Origin: Rugalucina vietnamica
Taxonomy: Eukaryota > Mollusca > Bivalvia > Lucinida > Lucinidae
NCBI GenBank assembly: GCA_964017185.1
Contig: OZ024875.1
Coordinates: 64,041,043 to 64,105,042, forward strand
Reading direction: 5' to 3'
DNA: 64,000 nucleotides
Below, piece after piece: positions 35,001 through 47,550 of this stretch. The notes under the pieces were generated by a model. It had not been told where the DNA came from. It saw only the letters and a list, made by a program, of their open reading frames with translations, and searched no databases. A program made the position numbers and the translations under genes. Each line of letters starts with the position of its first letter. Position 1 is the first letter of the stretch.

Positions 35001-36031
35001 TAACAAGTAGAGTGATATAACCACTACGCCATGAATCAATGCTTCTACATGTAGTGTTCTTCACTGTTCTGATTATGTCAGTCAAAGTAGGTCCGTATAA
35101 AAAAAACAGTTGTAGTAATTTTTAAATGAAGATCGTATAACTCTTTCAAAGTACAAACGACTTCCATCTTTTGAATTTAGACACACTTCTTAAAGGCCGA
35201 GACGCTTTAGAGATCTACATCGTCGGGCAGCTTACTCAATCTGTGAGTCTTGGATTTTGATTCATCAGGATGTTATTCATGATTTATTTGTTTGTTCTTG
35301 ATGATTCATTGACTAGTTAGTGATTCACCACGAGGACCGAAGATCTAACTAAATGTTATGAACCACTGCAGAAGCTGTGGGTGATGTTATGGCCATGTAA
35401 AACCGGTTTAAGCCCGCCAGTAACTTTCTGTTACTGATTGTGTTACTGATCGTTCTGTGGTGGTTCTTTTTGTTTTATGTTTTGGTGTTTAAAAGTTTTG
35501 TGTTGTTGGCGCCTTATGTGTGTTTCCATATTTTCAGTTAAGTTTAGGTAACTGAGTAGCCACCTATTGGGAAAATAGCTGCAAATTCGGCTTACGATAT
35601 GTTTTCATTCTATAAGTACCTGATTGTAAGTTTGGTTTTTTTCCTACCTCGGTTTTTGGAGTGGGAATCTTTTTCTGATTGCGCCTTTTCCTGATCTTTG
35701 CCTACTTGTATCTTTTTATCAATAGAAGAGATTTTCAGTAGTGTACATCAGGGAAACAAAACGTTTTAATATATGCAAGGCTTAAATTTATAAAGTACGT
35801 ATTGTATAACTCAAATAAGATGTTACATATTTGATAGCCTACACTCTAATCTATTTCCTTCTTTCTAGTCTCTGTAGTGATCTCTATTTTATTTACTACA
35901 TAATTTTGACCATTTTGAGTGTATTTTCTGCATTCTTTACAAACTTTTCTTTAACTTGATTCCATTCTTCTTCTTCTTCTTCTTCTTATTATTATTATTA
36001 GTAGTAGTAGTAGTAGTAGTAGTAGTATTAT

Positions 36032-36079
<48 letters not shown>

Positions 36080-39000
36080 AAGTAGTAGTAGTAGTAGTAT
36101 TAGTAGTAGTAGTAGTAGTAGTAGTCAGTGTATGTCTACTCTTTTTCCACTTTAATCTAATTTTAGTATTACTTCTGACAAACAACAAACCAAGTACTCG
36201 CCCACTCTTTAGGCAAGTATCAAATATCAAATCAAAATACTGTGCATTGATGTTCTGTATCCAAAACGCAGACTGAAATGCACCACACTGCCAATACATA
36301 TTTCTTGCACAAAATGGCTGATTTTCCCGAGCAAAGCTGTTATAATGTTTCAGTTGTTATCTGATCGCGAGTTGTTCACAAACTGTCAGAAGCTGTCAAT
36401 AGCATATTTTTGTGACTTGATACTTGCTATGCAGGAACTATCTTTATATATTGAAACGTGTAAATTTTTGCAATCACTTAATCTACTATGACTAAATAAT
36501 GTATTGCTCAGTCTGCAACTCGTCCAAAACATACGCATGTATACACGTGCACTCGTGCATGCGCTTCATCAAATTGAATTGCCGACAAGTTTATAGTTAT
36601 CATACAGATTAGATATATTCAGTAATTGCCATCCTCGTGCTAAGGACTTGATGAAATATATATGTACAGTATTTTAATTGGTATCAAAATGTTTACAATT
36701 ACACTTCTCGCTTTTTCGCTTGCCAGTACGAAAGTACAGGAAAAGCTATTGCAGTCACCCGGCCGGCGTTGGCGTTCGCGTTGCTCAAATGTCTAAGTTT
36801 TTGGTTGAAGTTTTTGGGTGAAGTTTTTGTAAGTCTGTATCTCTTGAATTTCTTCATGGATCAAATTGATACTTTGCATGTTGGTAGATGTCGGTCTGAA
36901 GTTTTATTCCGTACCATCATGATCCACCTGGGTGACATTGAGATCAAGGTCACAGACTCAGAAACTTTTGTTAAAGTTTTTGGTTAAAAGTTTCTGTGGT
37001 GGTTCTTTTTGTTTTATGTTTTGGTGTTTAATATTTTTGTGCTGTTGGCGCCTTATGTATGTTTTCATATTTTTAGTTAAGTTAAGGTAACTGAGTGGCC
37101 ACCTATAGGGAAAATAGCTGCTCATTCGGCTTACGAAATGTTTTCATGGTATAGGTACCTGATTGTTAGTTTGTTTTTTTTCCCACCTCGCGTTTTTGGA
37201 GTGGGAATCTTTTGCTGATTGCGCCTTTTCCTGATCTTTGCCTACTTGTACCTTTTTATAAGACAGGCTGAACATGTACATGGATTAAGTTGATATTTTG
37301 CGTGTTGGTAGATATTGGTCTTTAGTTTTATGCTTTATCACCACGACCCGCCTGAGTGACCTTGAGGTCAAGGTAATGGGTCATATATTTTAATAAATGC
37401 AGTGACAAAGCACAAATCGGGCGAACTACGCTGTCCTGCGACAGCTCTAACTGAACGAAGCGAAACAATACTCCTTTCCTCGTATGTCTCTTATTCTTTT
37501 TCCACGTCTTTTCACGCTCTGGTCGAGCAGTTCCACGTTTCATGTCCACATCATTCCACGCAAACCTCCCGCTATTTCCTAGCGAAACTCACACAAAATC
37601 TACGTTAAATCCACGCAAAATCCATTGACATGCGAGATTCAACATTCGTAAGCGTGGAGGATATAAACATCACGATGTCTAATGCAATTTCCAATAATAA
37701 AGTATTAAATGGGTAAACTCCATAGAGGCTAAGTTTGTTATAGGCCAAGTTTGTCCTCGGCCGAGTATGTATGCAGTGCCTAGTTTGTTATGGGTCGTGG
37801 TGTCTAGTATCGAGAACTCTACAAGATTCATGGTGTACTGGTTATGGAGCGAAATGACCAGGTAAACCTGAATCACAAAAAACGTGGCCGATGGCCACAC
37901 TGGCAAGGTTACTTTAATAAGGACGGTTTGACGCTCCACTCACGACTGGATGGTTAGCCATCCAAAACAAAAATATTTAGGATGGATTCCCGTCCATATA
38001 CAAGAATTTCATAAAAATGTCCGGCCGATCGCAAAGCCGATCGGGGGTAAAATCTTCAAATATACGGTATGTTTTTGCATATTTGAATGGTTTTGGGTTC
38101 TGTCTACCCACCCTGCAAATTTCAGCAGAATCAGACAGTAATAACTTACCGTTTTTTGTGTTTTCTTACTTGATATATCTGGCCCAAATTGGTGCTCAAA
38201 ACCACTTTCTCCCCTTTGTAATGTAGTGTGTGACGCCATTGGGTGCGTGCGCATTGTTTACATGAGTTCAAAAATAGAACATTTGGGGGTTCCAAATTAT
38301 GACGTGATACTCAATGCGCAGATAAGACCAAGAACGAGAAATTATCCATCGATTTTTCTTTACACTTCGTTTGGACGGAAAAACGCTCCACTAGACCGCG
38401 GATGGATAACCGTCATGGACTAGACTGGTTGGTTTCCTTTGAGATGCCACACCAGAAAATCAGATTTTTGTGTATGCGAAAACAAAGACACAGATCAGCT
38501 TCACAGTAACTGCGAAGCTGATCAGTGCCTTTGTTTTCACTACACAGATAGTACGATTCCTTTACTTTCTAAATCCAAAATTTCCAGCCTCTTGTCATCT
38601 CCTTTGCTTATTCAGCTCGGTTTGTGTGGAACCTGTTCAAAAACCATATTGTTGGTCTTCTCATGAGACAGCTCATTTGTAGTTCTCAGTCATATTGGTT
38701 CTCTCTGGATAATGTGATATGAGCCACTGCATGAGAAAACCAACAATTTGCCTAGGCAAAAACAAAGCCGCAGATCAGCTTTGCGGTAATGGCAAAGCTG
38801 ATCAGCGCCTTTGTTTTCGCTACACAGATAGTACAATTCCTCTTCTTCCTAAATCCGAAATTTCAAGCTTCTGGCCTGCTTCTGTGACTGTACAGGCTGG
38901 TTTGTGTTGGACCTGGTCGGAACCCAAATTGCTAGTTTTCTCATGGACAGGCTCATATTGAATCTTTGCAGTTTTCTCAGTAACAGCTCTTGTCATCTTT

Positions 39001-42000
39001 CATTTGAGCCGCAGCCTGAGAAAACTGGTCTTTGGGGTTTCCGACCAGGTTCGACACAAACTGGCCCATACAGTCATCAAAAAAGGCTAGAGACTCGAGT
39101 TTTGAAGAGCAAGAATTGTACTATCCGTGTAACGAAAATAAAGGCGCTGATTAGCTGTGCAGTTACTGCACCTTTGTTTTTTTTTTTTGCACAGGCAAAA
39201 ATCTGGTTTTCTCTCGACTAGGCTCATTTCTTCCTGCTCTTTCAGATTGTAGAATACTGCTGAATGATGATAACTTACTCAAGGGTTGCTCAGGGTAGGT
39301 ACTTCTGACGTCTTGAGAAAATAGGCCCCGATGTTATATAACCTTTTTCATGCTCAGATCAGCACAGACTAAAATTTATCCTGCTCATAAATGTTAAAAT
39401 GCCAACAGTTGTTATTTATTAGCAGGATAAATTACAAGCTTTTGTGATCTAGACATGAAATTTCCTGTGGCCGAGCGGTTAAGAGCGCTGTTTCTTATTC
39501 ACTCGATCATCTCACCGCTGTGACTGGTGTGGGTTCGAGCCCCGCTCTGGCCACATGTGAGACAAGCCAAGTTCTGCTTGTGGGTGTGTCAGGTGGTTTT
39601 TCTCGGGGTTCTCCCGTTTTCGCCTCACCTACTGATTGGCCCATCTCATATGAGCTGAAATAATCTTGAAAGGGACGTAAAACTGAATTTAAAAAAAAAA
39701 ATGAAATTTCCAATGATTTTCACTAGTTAAATATTTATGAAGAAATGAAATTTCATGCTCAGCTGAGTTGAGCATGAAAAAAGTTTTATAACCTTGGGGA
39801 CAGGTCTTTAGGGGGAGTGTAATGGCCTAGCGGTAGAGCACAGGAATTTGAAGCAAGAGGTCCTAGATTTGAAACCTACCTCCGACCTCTGTTGCGTGTC
39901 CTTTCAATACCAGGACACTTTAAGCTTCCGAGACACTCAGTACTGGTTAAGAGATGGCTCTGTCCAGACAAGACTGAAAAATTGTTGACTGAAACATTAA
40001 GCCCTAACCATCTCAAGATGTCCTTAGCTTTATTCCCCATCAGGTCTGACACAAACTTGGCTGTACAGCCAGCTGCAGAAGGTGACTGGTGGATTGAAAT
40101 TGTGTGCAGTAGAGAGATTTTCTCATGTAGACATAATAATTATCTTAAACGGATTTTCATTCAAATAGATTTATGCGACATTAATGATAATGTTGAATAG
40201 AATGGGTCAGATATAATTTCCTTAATTAGTGATCAGTTTCTTCCTTTTTGAAAAGAAAGAAAGAAAAAACCTGATATAGCCACCGCATTACAATGTTTAA
40301 AATGTGCATCAGTAGACAAAATTTGATCTGTCACCGCAATTCATTGTGAAGACAAAGAAAAGATACACAAAGCAAGAATAGAACGTAGAGGTCTTGACTG
40401 TTTAATTAGAGAAACCCGGGCTTTTCCCTATGGGAAAACAAAGGATCAGATCAGCTGTGCAGTAAGTGCACAGCTGATCAGCGCCTTTGTTTTCGCTACA
40501 CAGATAGTACAATTACTCTTCCTCTTAAATCCGAAATTTCTAGCTTCTAGCACTTCTCTGTGAGTGTACAGGTGGGTTTGAGTCAGACCTGGTCGAATCC
40601 CGAAGACCGGTTTTCTCGCATTGCGGCTCATTTAAAATCCCAACCCAGAAAATAGAGGACAACACAAAACATCACTAAAACCCTGTAGTTGTAATGGCTG
40701 ATTCAAAGATAACTTTTGATTATTAATTTTCTTTGTATTTTATCAGAGCTTTTGCCCAACACAACCGAGACCAGTTTACACCATGTAAGATAGAAGGCTC
40801 AGATGAACATGTAAGTTTGAAATCTGTTAAATTCCTAGAAAAAAATTGTTTTGCCAAAATTGAAGATTATTAACTCATTTAAGCCTGGCGTCCCTTTTAT
40901 GGGACATAGGCAAACAGTATAGCCCCAGATGTGACGCCGCAGAACGCGGCGTCCCATCTGGGGCTATTCTGTTTGCTTAGAGAATTTTCATGGAAAAATT
41001 GAATAAAATTAAAAAATCACTGCTGATGCCCCTAAAAATGAAAGTGGACTCATCCAACTGATGATGATGGGAGAATCCATTCGTCAAGTATGGGTTAAAA
41101 AAAAGACTTTTATCAGAATTATTACAAACCTGCTAAGATTTTTTCAGCTGTAAAAGTTGAAAATTTCATCATAAAAATTTTGATATTTTTCTTGTAATAT
41201 TTTTACTTTAAACATTGATTGTGGGTACAAGTTAGAACCACTTCGGCGATATATTCCTGTAAACCCGTTTTACTATATAAAATGGGGTTTATAGAGCGGA
41301 AATTTATTTTAGGGACATGTTTTCATGATGAAAGACTGATATCAGAAAAAGGAGCTGTCTCCTGTCGATGACAGACTCTGTCTGTCTGTAAGCAGGATCA
41401 TTGTTGGTAAAAATATACAAAATTTACACATCCAATCCTTTTTTGCAGAGTCATTGATAAAAATCTAAAGAATTTAACTTCCTAGATACATTGATTGCCA
41501 TTTGGTTATCATTAAATGTCCTGTTTGTGAGAGGAGCTGAATAGTTATGTTTATTTTATCATTGACAAGCACACTGGTCAGTCATTTGTAACCACCTTAC
41601 CACCCCAACCACAGCTGTCCGAATCTCTACCCCATAGATTGAGGTGGGTGCCATGGTAACATTTGACTGGTGCATAAATATTAAACACAGCCTTCTCATT
41701 AGCAGGCGGCAGGAGGCTAAATTGCCTTCTATTATGAATGTTCAGCCTCCTACTTTTCATATATTCACAGTGTATTTCTTTTAAATGACCCTATTTTTGC
41801 CTTCTACTTGAAGTTTTCAGCCTGTTACTTCAAAAGTTAGTGAAAAGGCTGAAACATGGCTAAGCTGCAGTAGAGAATAAAAATTTGCAAGTACAGTTTA
41901 ACCTCATTATAATGCCCCTCAGTATAGTGTGGTTTTCAATATAACGCAGTCATGTATGTCATGGCTCCCAAATTGATTACTTTACTATGTCTATTGTAAG

Positions 42001-45000
42001 CAACCTCATTAAAACACTGTTTTATTTATAACATGGTATGGTTCCATGGACTCCAAAGATAGTGTTTGACCTGTAATGACGTTTATAATGCTATAGGTCA
42101 CATGAGTTGAGTATTTCGAAAATGATGATCCAAAGATTTGTGGTTTAAAGCAAAAAAAAACTGATTTTCATTTTTAGCTCACCTGAGCCGAAGGCTCACA
42201 AGGTGAGCTTATAGTACAGTAGTCGAGCCGGCGTCCGTGCGTGCGTCCGTCCGTCCGTTCACATTTTCAAACTCAAATATCTCTTAAGACAACATGGCCA
42301 ATCGTAATCAAATTTTATCTAAAGCATCATTGAGGAGGGGGAAAGGTTGTGCAAGGTTTTGGGGCAGGTAGGATTAGAACTCTGGTTTCCATGGCAACAG
42401 ATGGCTCCCATAGACTTACAATGGGAAAAACAAAAAAAAATCTTCTTCTCCGAAACCACAAGGCCCAGAGCTTTCATATTTTGTGTGTAGCAATGTATAA
42501 TGGTCCTCTTTATAAATCCTGCCTACCATGCCCCTGGGGTCAAAAATGGCCCCGCCCCAGGGGTCATTAGCTCCCATAGACTTACAATGGGAAAAACATA
42601 AAAAAATCTTCTTCTCCGAAACCACAAGACCCAGAGCTTTCATATTTTGTGTGTAGCAATGTATAGTGGTCCTCTTTATAAATCCTGCCAACCATGCCCC
42701 TTGGGTCCATACGGGCCCCGCCCCGGGGGCGTCATGGGAAAAACTTTTAAAAATCTTCTTCTCCGAAACCACAAGGCACAGAGCTTTCATATTTTGTGTG
42801 TAGCAATGTATAATGGTCCTCTTTATAAATCCTGCCTACTGTGCCCCTGGGGTCCATACGGGCCCCGCCCCAGGGGTGTCATAATAAAAACATAAAAAAA
42901 ATCTTCTTCTCCGAAACCACAAGGCCCAAAGCTTTCATATTTTGTATGTGGTAATGTGTAGTGGTCCTCTATATAAATCCTGCCAATCATGCCCCTGGGG
43001 TCAAAATGGCCCCGCCCCGGGGGTCATTAGCTGCCATAGACTTACAATGGGAAAAACATAAAACAATCTTCTTCTCCGAAACCACAAGGCCCAGAGCTTT
43101 CATATTTATTTGTAGCAATGTATAGTGTTCCTCTTTATAAATCCTGCCAACCGTGCCCCTGGGGTCCATACGGGCCCCGCCCCTGGGGCGTCATGGGAAA
43201 AATTTAAAAAAATCTTCTTCTCAGAAATCACAAGGCCCAAAGCTTTCATATTTTGTTTTGTGGTCCTCTTTATAAATCCTGCTAACTGTGCCCCTGGGGT
43301 CCATATGGGCCCCGCCCCGGGGGCGTCATGGGAAAAACATAAAAAACCTTCTTCTCCGAAACCATATGGCCCAGAGCTTTCATATGTTGTTAGGACCAAT
43401 GTATAATCCTCTCCTTTATAAATGCTGCCAATGGTGCCCCTGGGGTCCATACAGGCCACGCCCCAGGCATGTCATTATCTACCATTGACTTGTAATGGAA
43501 ATGTATGAAAAAATCTTCTCTGCAACAGCATGACACAAAGCTTATATATTTGATATACAACATTGTCATGTGGAGCTCTACATAAATCCTGCCAATCTTG
43601 CCCCTGGGGTCAAATATGGCCCCACCCCGGGGGTCATTATAGGACCCTGACCTTGTTAGATGATATTTCACGTGAACCAAAATGGCAGAAAAGAGGATAC
43701 ACAATCCAGACAAGAGTTCTTCTGCTGATGTAAGTAGGGTTTCAAGGTCACATGACCAAGATGGCCACCAACCCATATATGGTAAAAACCCCAATTACTT
43801 TGTCCAGTGACTGTATACTTGTTGACTCTCAGGTGAGCGATCGTTGCCCCTGGGCTACTTGTTATTTTATACTTTACAGTGAAAACCAATGTATATCAAA
43901 ACTTGATAAAATTGGGATTTTCATTGATATGAAATTTCACTGATATCAAATCTCACTGATATCAAAAGTCACTAGTGACTGATATCAGCCCATATCTTCA
44001 CTGTAGATTTTGGATTACTTCTGACGTTTCCATTCACTTGACGTCATTAAATGTGTCCCGCTTCAGAAATTCAAATGCCTATAACTCCGTTATTTATGAA
44101 CGAAGTGTGGGTATTCATTTTCTTAGTTAGAAAGTAAGGAACAGTGTGGTACCAAAATTATTTGTGTTTTCAAAAATTTTTAGTTTTTGCATTTTCACCG
44201 CCTGCCTTGTGAATTGGAAAATGCCCGTGTATTGTATAAAATAAAAAGAAAATTTGCCTTTTTTCGTTGAATACCAAATACATCTCGTGAGTTGAAAACA
44301 TAAAAATTTTCACTCGTGCTGCGCACTTGTGAAAATTCTGATGTTTTCAACTCACTCGATGAAATATATTTGGTATTCACCTAAAAAAAAAACAAATATC
44401 CTCTATATATTAATACTGTATCATCTGTTTCAGTGTTTAATAACAGAACATGGAGATTTAGGTGAAGGAAGATTTTTCGACCCCAGAACCAAACAGTCTT
44501 TCAGGTTTGTCAGATTTGTTTAAAAATGAAAAAATGCAAGTCTTAAGCTCCATGGCCTGGCTTCTGGTAAATGCACAGCTGATCAGCGCTTTTGTTTTTG
44601 CTACACAGATAGTACAATTCCTCTTAATTTCAAACTTTGAGCTATCTTCTGTGCATGTACAGGCCTGGACAGAAACTCAGATAGTTGGTTTTCTCATCCG
44701 AATGCTCAAGAATCAGCTAAAGAAAGCCAAGAGTAAAACTAGACAAAAAAGTACCCTAAAGACCAGTAAAAGTGAAGGTATTTGGCAATAATCAGTGGCT
44801 GCCAGCACTTGAAATTTGTCAATTAACAAACCCAACACAGACCTTGTCATTGTCAATTTGTCTATTTCTCTTGATTGAAACGGTATCTACATCCCAACAT
44901 GACTGAAAAATTGTTGACTGGGATGTTAAGTCATAATTCAGCCAAAATTTAATTCTCTTTCAGATATGACCATTTAAAGAAAGAAGCCTCTGACTATCAA

Positions 45001-47517
45001 CCAGCTAGTATAGATAAAGTTGGGGAGTCGTGGCGGGCAGCAATAGAGTCCGCTCTCACCAAGTACCATAAAGACTACTATAAATTTGGGTACTCGTCAA
45101 CGTATGCCACATCGGCAGGAGGCAACATTACCATTATAGCTTGTATAGAGAGTCATCATTTCCAACCAAAAAATTTTTGGTGAGTAAACCTTGGAAAAAC
45201 AGAAGGACTTAGTGCATTAATTTTCATGATTAATAACTTGTCATTTTAAACAGTTTCACATAAAAGTACTTAATTGAATTGTAGAATGCATACTTTTCTT
45301 AGAATAGTGATGATTGTTATTTCAGTAATCACTTTCACATAGATCTGTGAGTCAAACAAAACAATGACCACAAAGCATCAAATCTAATAAAGATTAACTC
45401 TTTGTGTAGGAATGGTAGATGGAGATCACAGTGGTCTGTAACATTTCCAGAGTCGGGGGGCAGGGCAGAACTTGTAGGCCTTCTCAAAGTTCAGGTAGGT
45501 CTAGAGTCTGTATTTCCAGAGTTTGGGGGGGGGGGGGGGTGGCAGAACTCGTAGGCCTCAGGTAAGTCCAGAGTGCCGTATTTCCATGCACAATAAGTTA
45601 AGTCTATATATAAGATTGTATTAAATGCCATCGTTTACTCATATAAGGTGAAACTGTAAATTCAGAAACGTTCCTGAGAACTTAATTTTCGCTAATATTG
45701 GCTAATTGGTTTCCTTGTGTAAATAAAGTTCTCGCTTATAAAGAATTATCATAACTTTTATAGACTGCAGGAATACTTGCTCACAAATTCAAGACCTCAC
45801 TAATAATTTGGAAATCGCAAAAATTTCTGAACTTACAGTATTAAACATTATAAGATTTTCAAACCATACTGTTGTCCATATATGGACATTGGGTAGTTAC
45901 ATCATGTTCTGGACTAATCTAGTCAATGAATGATTTGACTAACAGATGTATGATTTCTTGATAGCCTCTGTTACCATTGCCGTTGGATTAAAGACTTTCT
46001 TGTGACATGTAGAATATTTAACAATGGGTTTATTTTGACAGGTGCATTACTATGAAGACGGCAATGTGCAGTTAGTAAGCTCGAAAGAAATTAAAAAATC
46101 TATAGATATATCAGTAAGTAACATATAAGCCAGTACTTTCTTTTGTCTGGGGAGCTTGGTGGCCTAGTGCTGTAAGTACTGTAGTGCCTGAGGTAGTGTG
46201 GTGACAAATAATGCTTTTTTTAAATTTATTGACCATCATAGCATGATTTCAGATGATTAGTTTTGATTTAAAGTAAGTAAGTCAAAGTTAAGACCAGAGG
46301 ACCAATGGTCCTGTAAACGCTCACCTGAGATCTGCTGCATATACCAATAAGCATGTATGAATATTATGGTATTTTATTCCAGTGCAGGGGCAGATGAAGC
46401 CCTTGGGCCATTTTCTTTTTTCTGAATCTTCAATATTCTGTCCATTTGCCAATTTCCTGCTGGCTTTTCCCTTCAAATGACATTTTAACAGTTTTCCCAA
46501 TTCAAATGCATAGGCAACCCATGTTGACCTTGCCATAAACTTGGTCAAGGTCATCACAGGGTCCTGATTTATATATACATTAAAGTACTTTAGCCATCGA
46601 TGCTTCATGCCAAGTTTCCTTGAAATCAGTCTATTGGTTTCAGAGAAGAAGGTTTTTGATGGGTTTTTACCATATATGGGCATGGCGGCCATCTTTGTCA
46701 TGTGACCTAGATTATTTATATACACATTGATTCACCCATTCTATAGATGCTTCACAAAAAATTTGGCTTTGATTGGCCAAGCGGTTTCAGAGGAGAAGAC
46801 GTTTGAATATTATGGAAATATACATGTATATTGCCGCGGGGTGGGGGCACATGAGCCCCTGGGGTCCAATTTTTTTCAGAATCATTAATATTCAGTCCTA
46901 CTTCCCATTTCCTGCAAGACTTTCACTTTAAATTACATTTTAAAAGTTTTCCCCATTCCAATGCATTGGTGACCTATGTTGACCTTGCCGTAAAATAGGT
47001 CAAGGTCATCACAGGGTCATGATTTATATATACATTGTAGTGCTTGAGCCATCAATGCTTCATGCCAAGTTTTGTTGAAATCGGTCCACCGGTTCTGGAG
47101 AAGAAGATTTTTGAAGGGTTTTTACCATATATGGGCACGGCGGCCATCTTGGTCATGTGACCTGGATTATTTATATACACATTGGTTCCCCCTTCCCATA
47201 GATGCTTCATGTAAAATTTGGCTTTGATTGGCCAAGCGGTTTCAGAGAAGAAGATGTTTGAATATTATGATAATATACATGTATATTGCCCCGGGGTGAG
47301 GGCGGATGAGCCCCTGGTGCCCAATTTTTTTCAGAATCATTAATATTCAGTCCTACTGCTCATTTTCTGCAAGATTTTTCCTTTAAATGACAATTTAACA
47401 ATTTTTCCCATTCAAATGCAAAGGCGACCTATTTTGACCTTGCCGTAAAATAGGTCAAGGTCACCGCAAGGTCATGATTTATATACACATTGTAGTGCTT
47501 GAGTCATCGATGCTTCA

Positions 47518-47550
<33 letters not shown>

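Noticed and set aside
35937..36299. Long Thr-rich (minus) and Val/Leu-rich (plus) frames
   Set aside because: They are translations of a trinucleotide microsatellite.
40749..40810. Alternative CAPZA exon 4 start two bases downstream (second AG)
   Set aside because: It would need a different phase from exon 3, whose donor and reading frame fit the upstream AG exactly.
42349..43794. Several open frames on both strands with repeated PGG/PRG-type peptides
   Set aside because: They are readings of the tandem cores of pearl-like element D3, with no independent coding signal.
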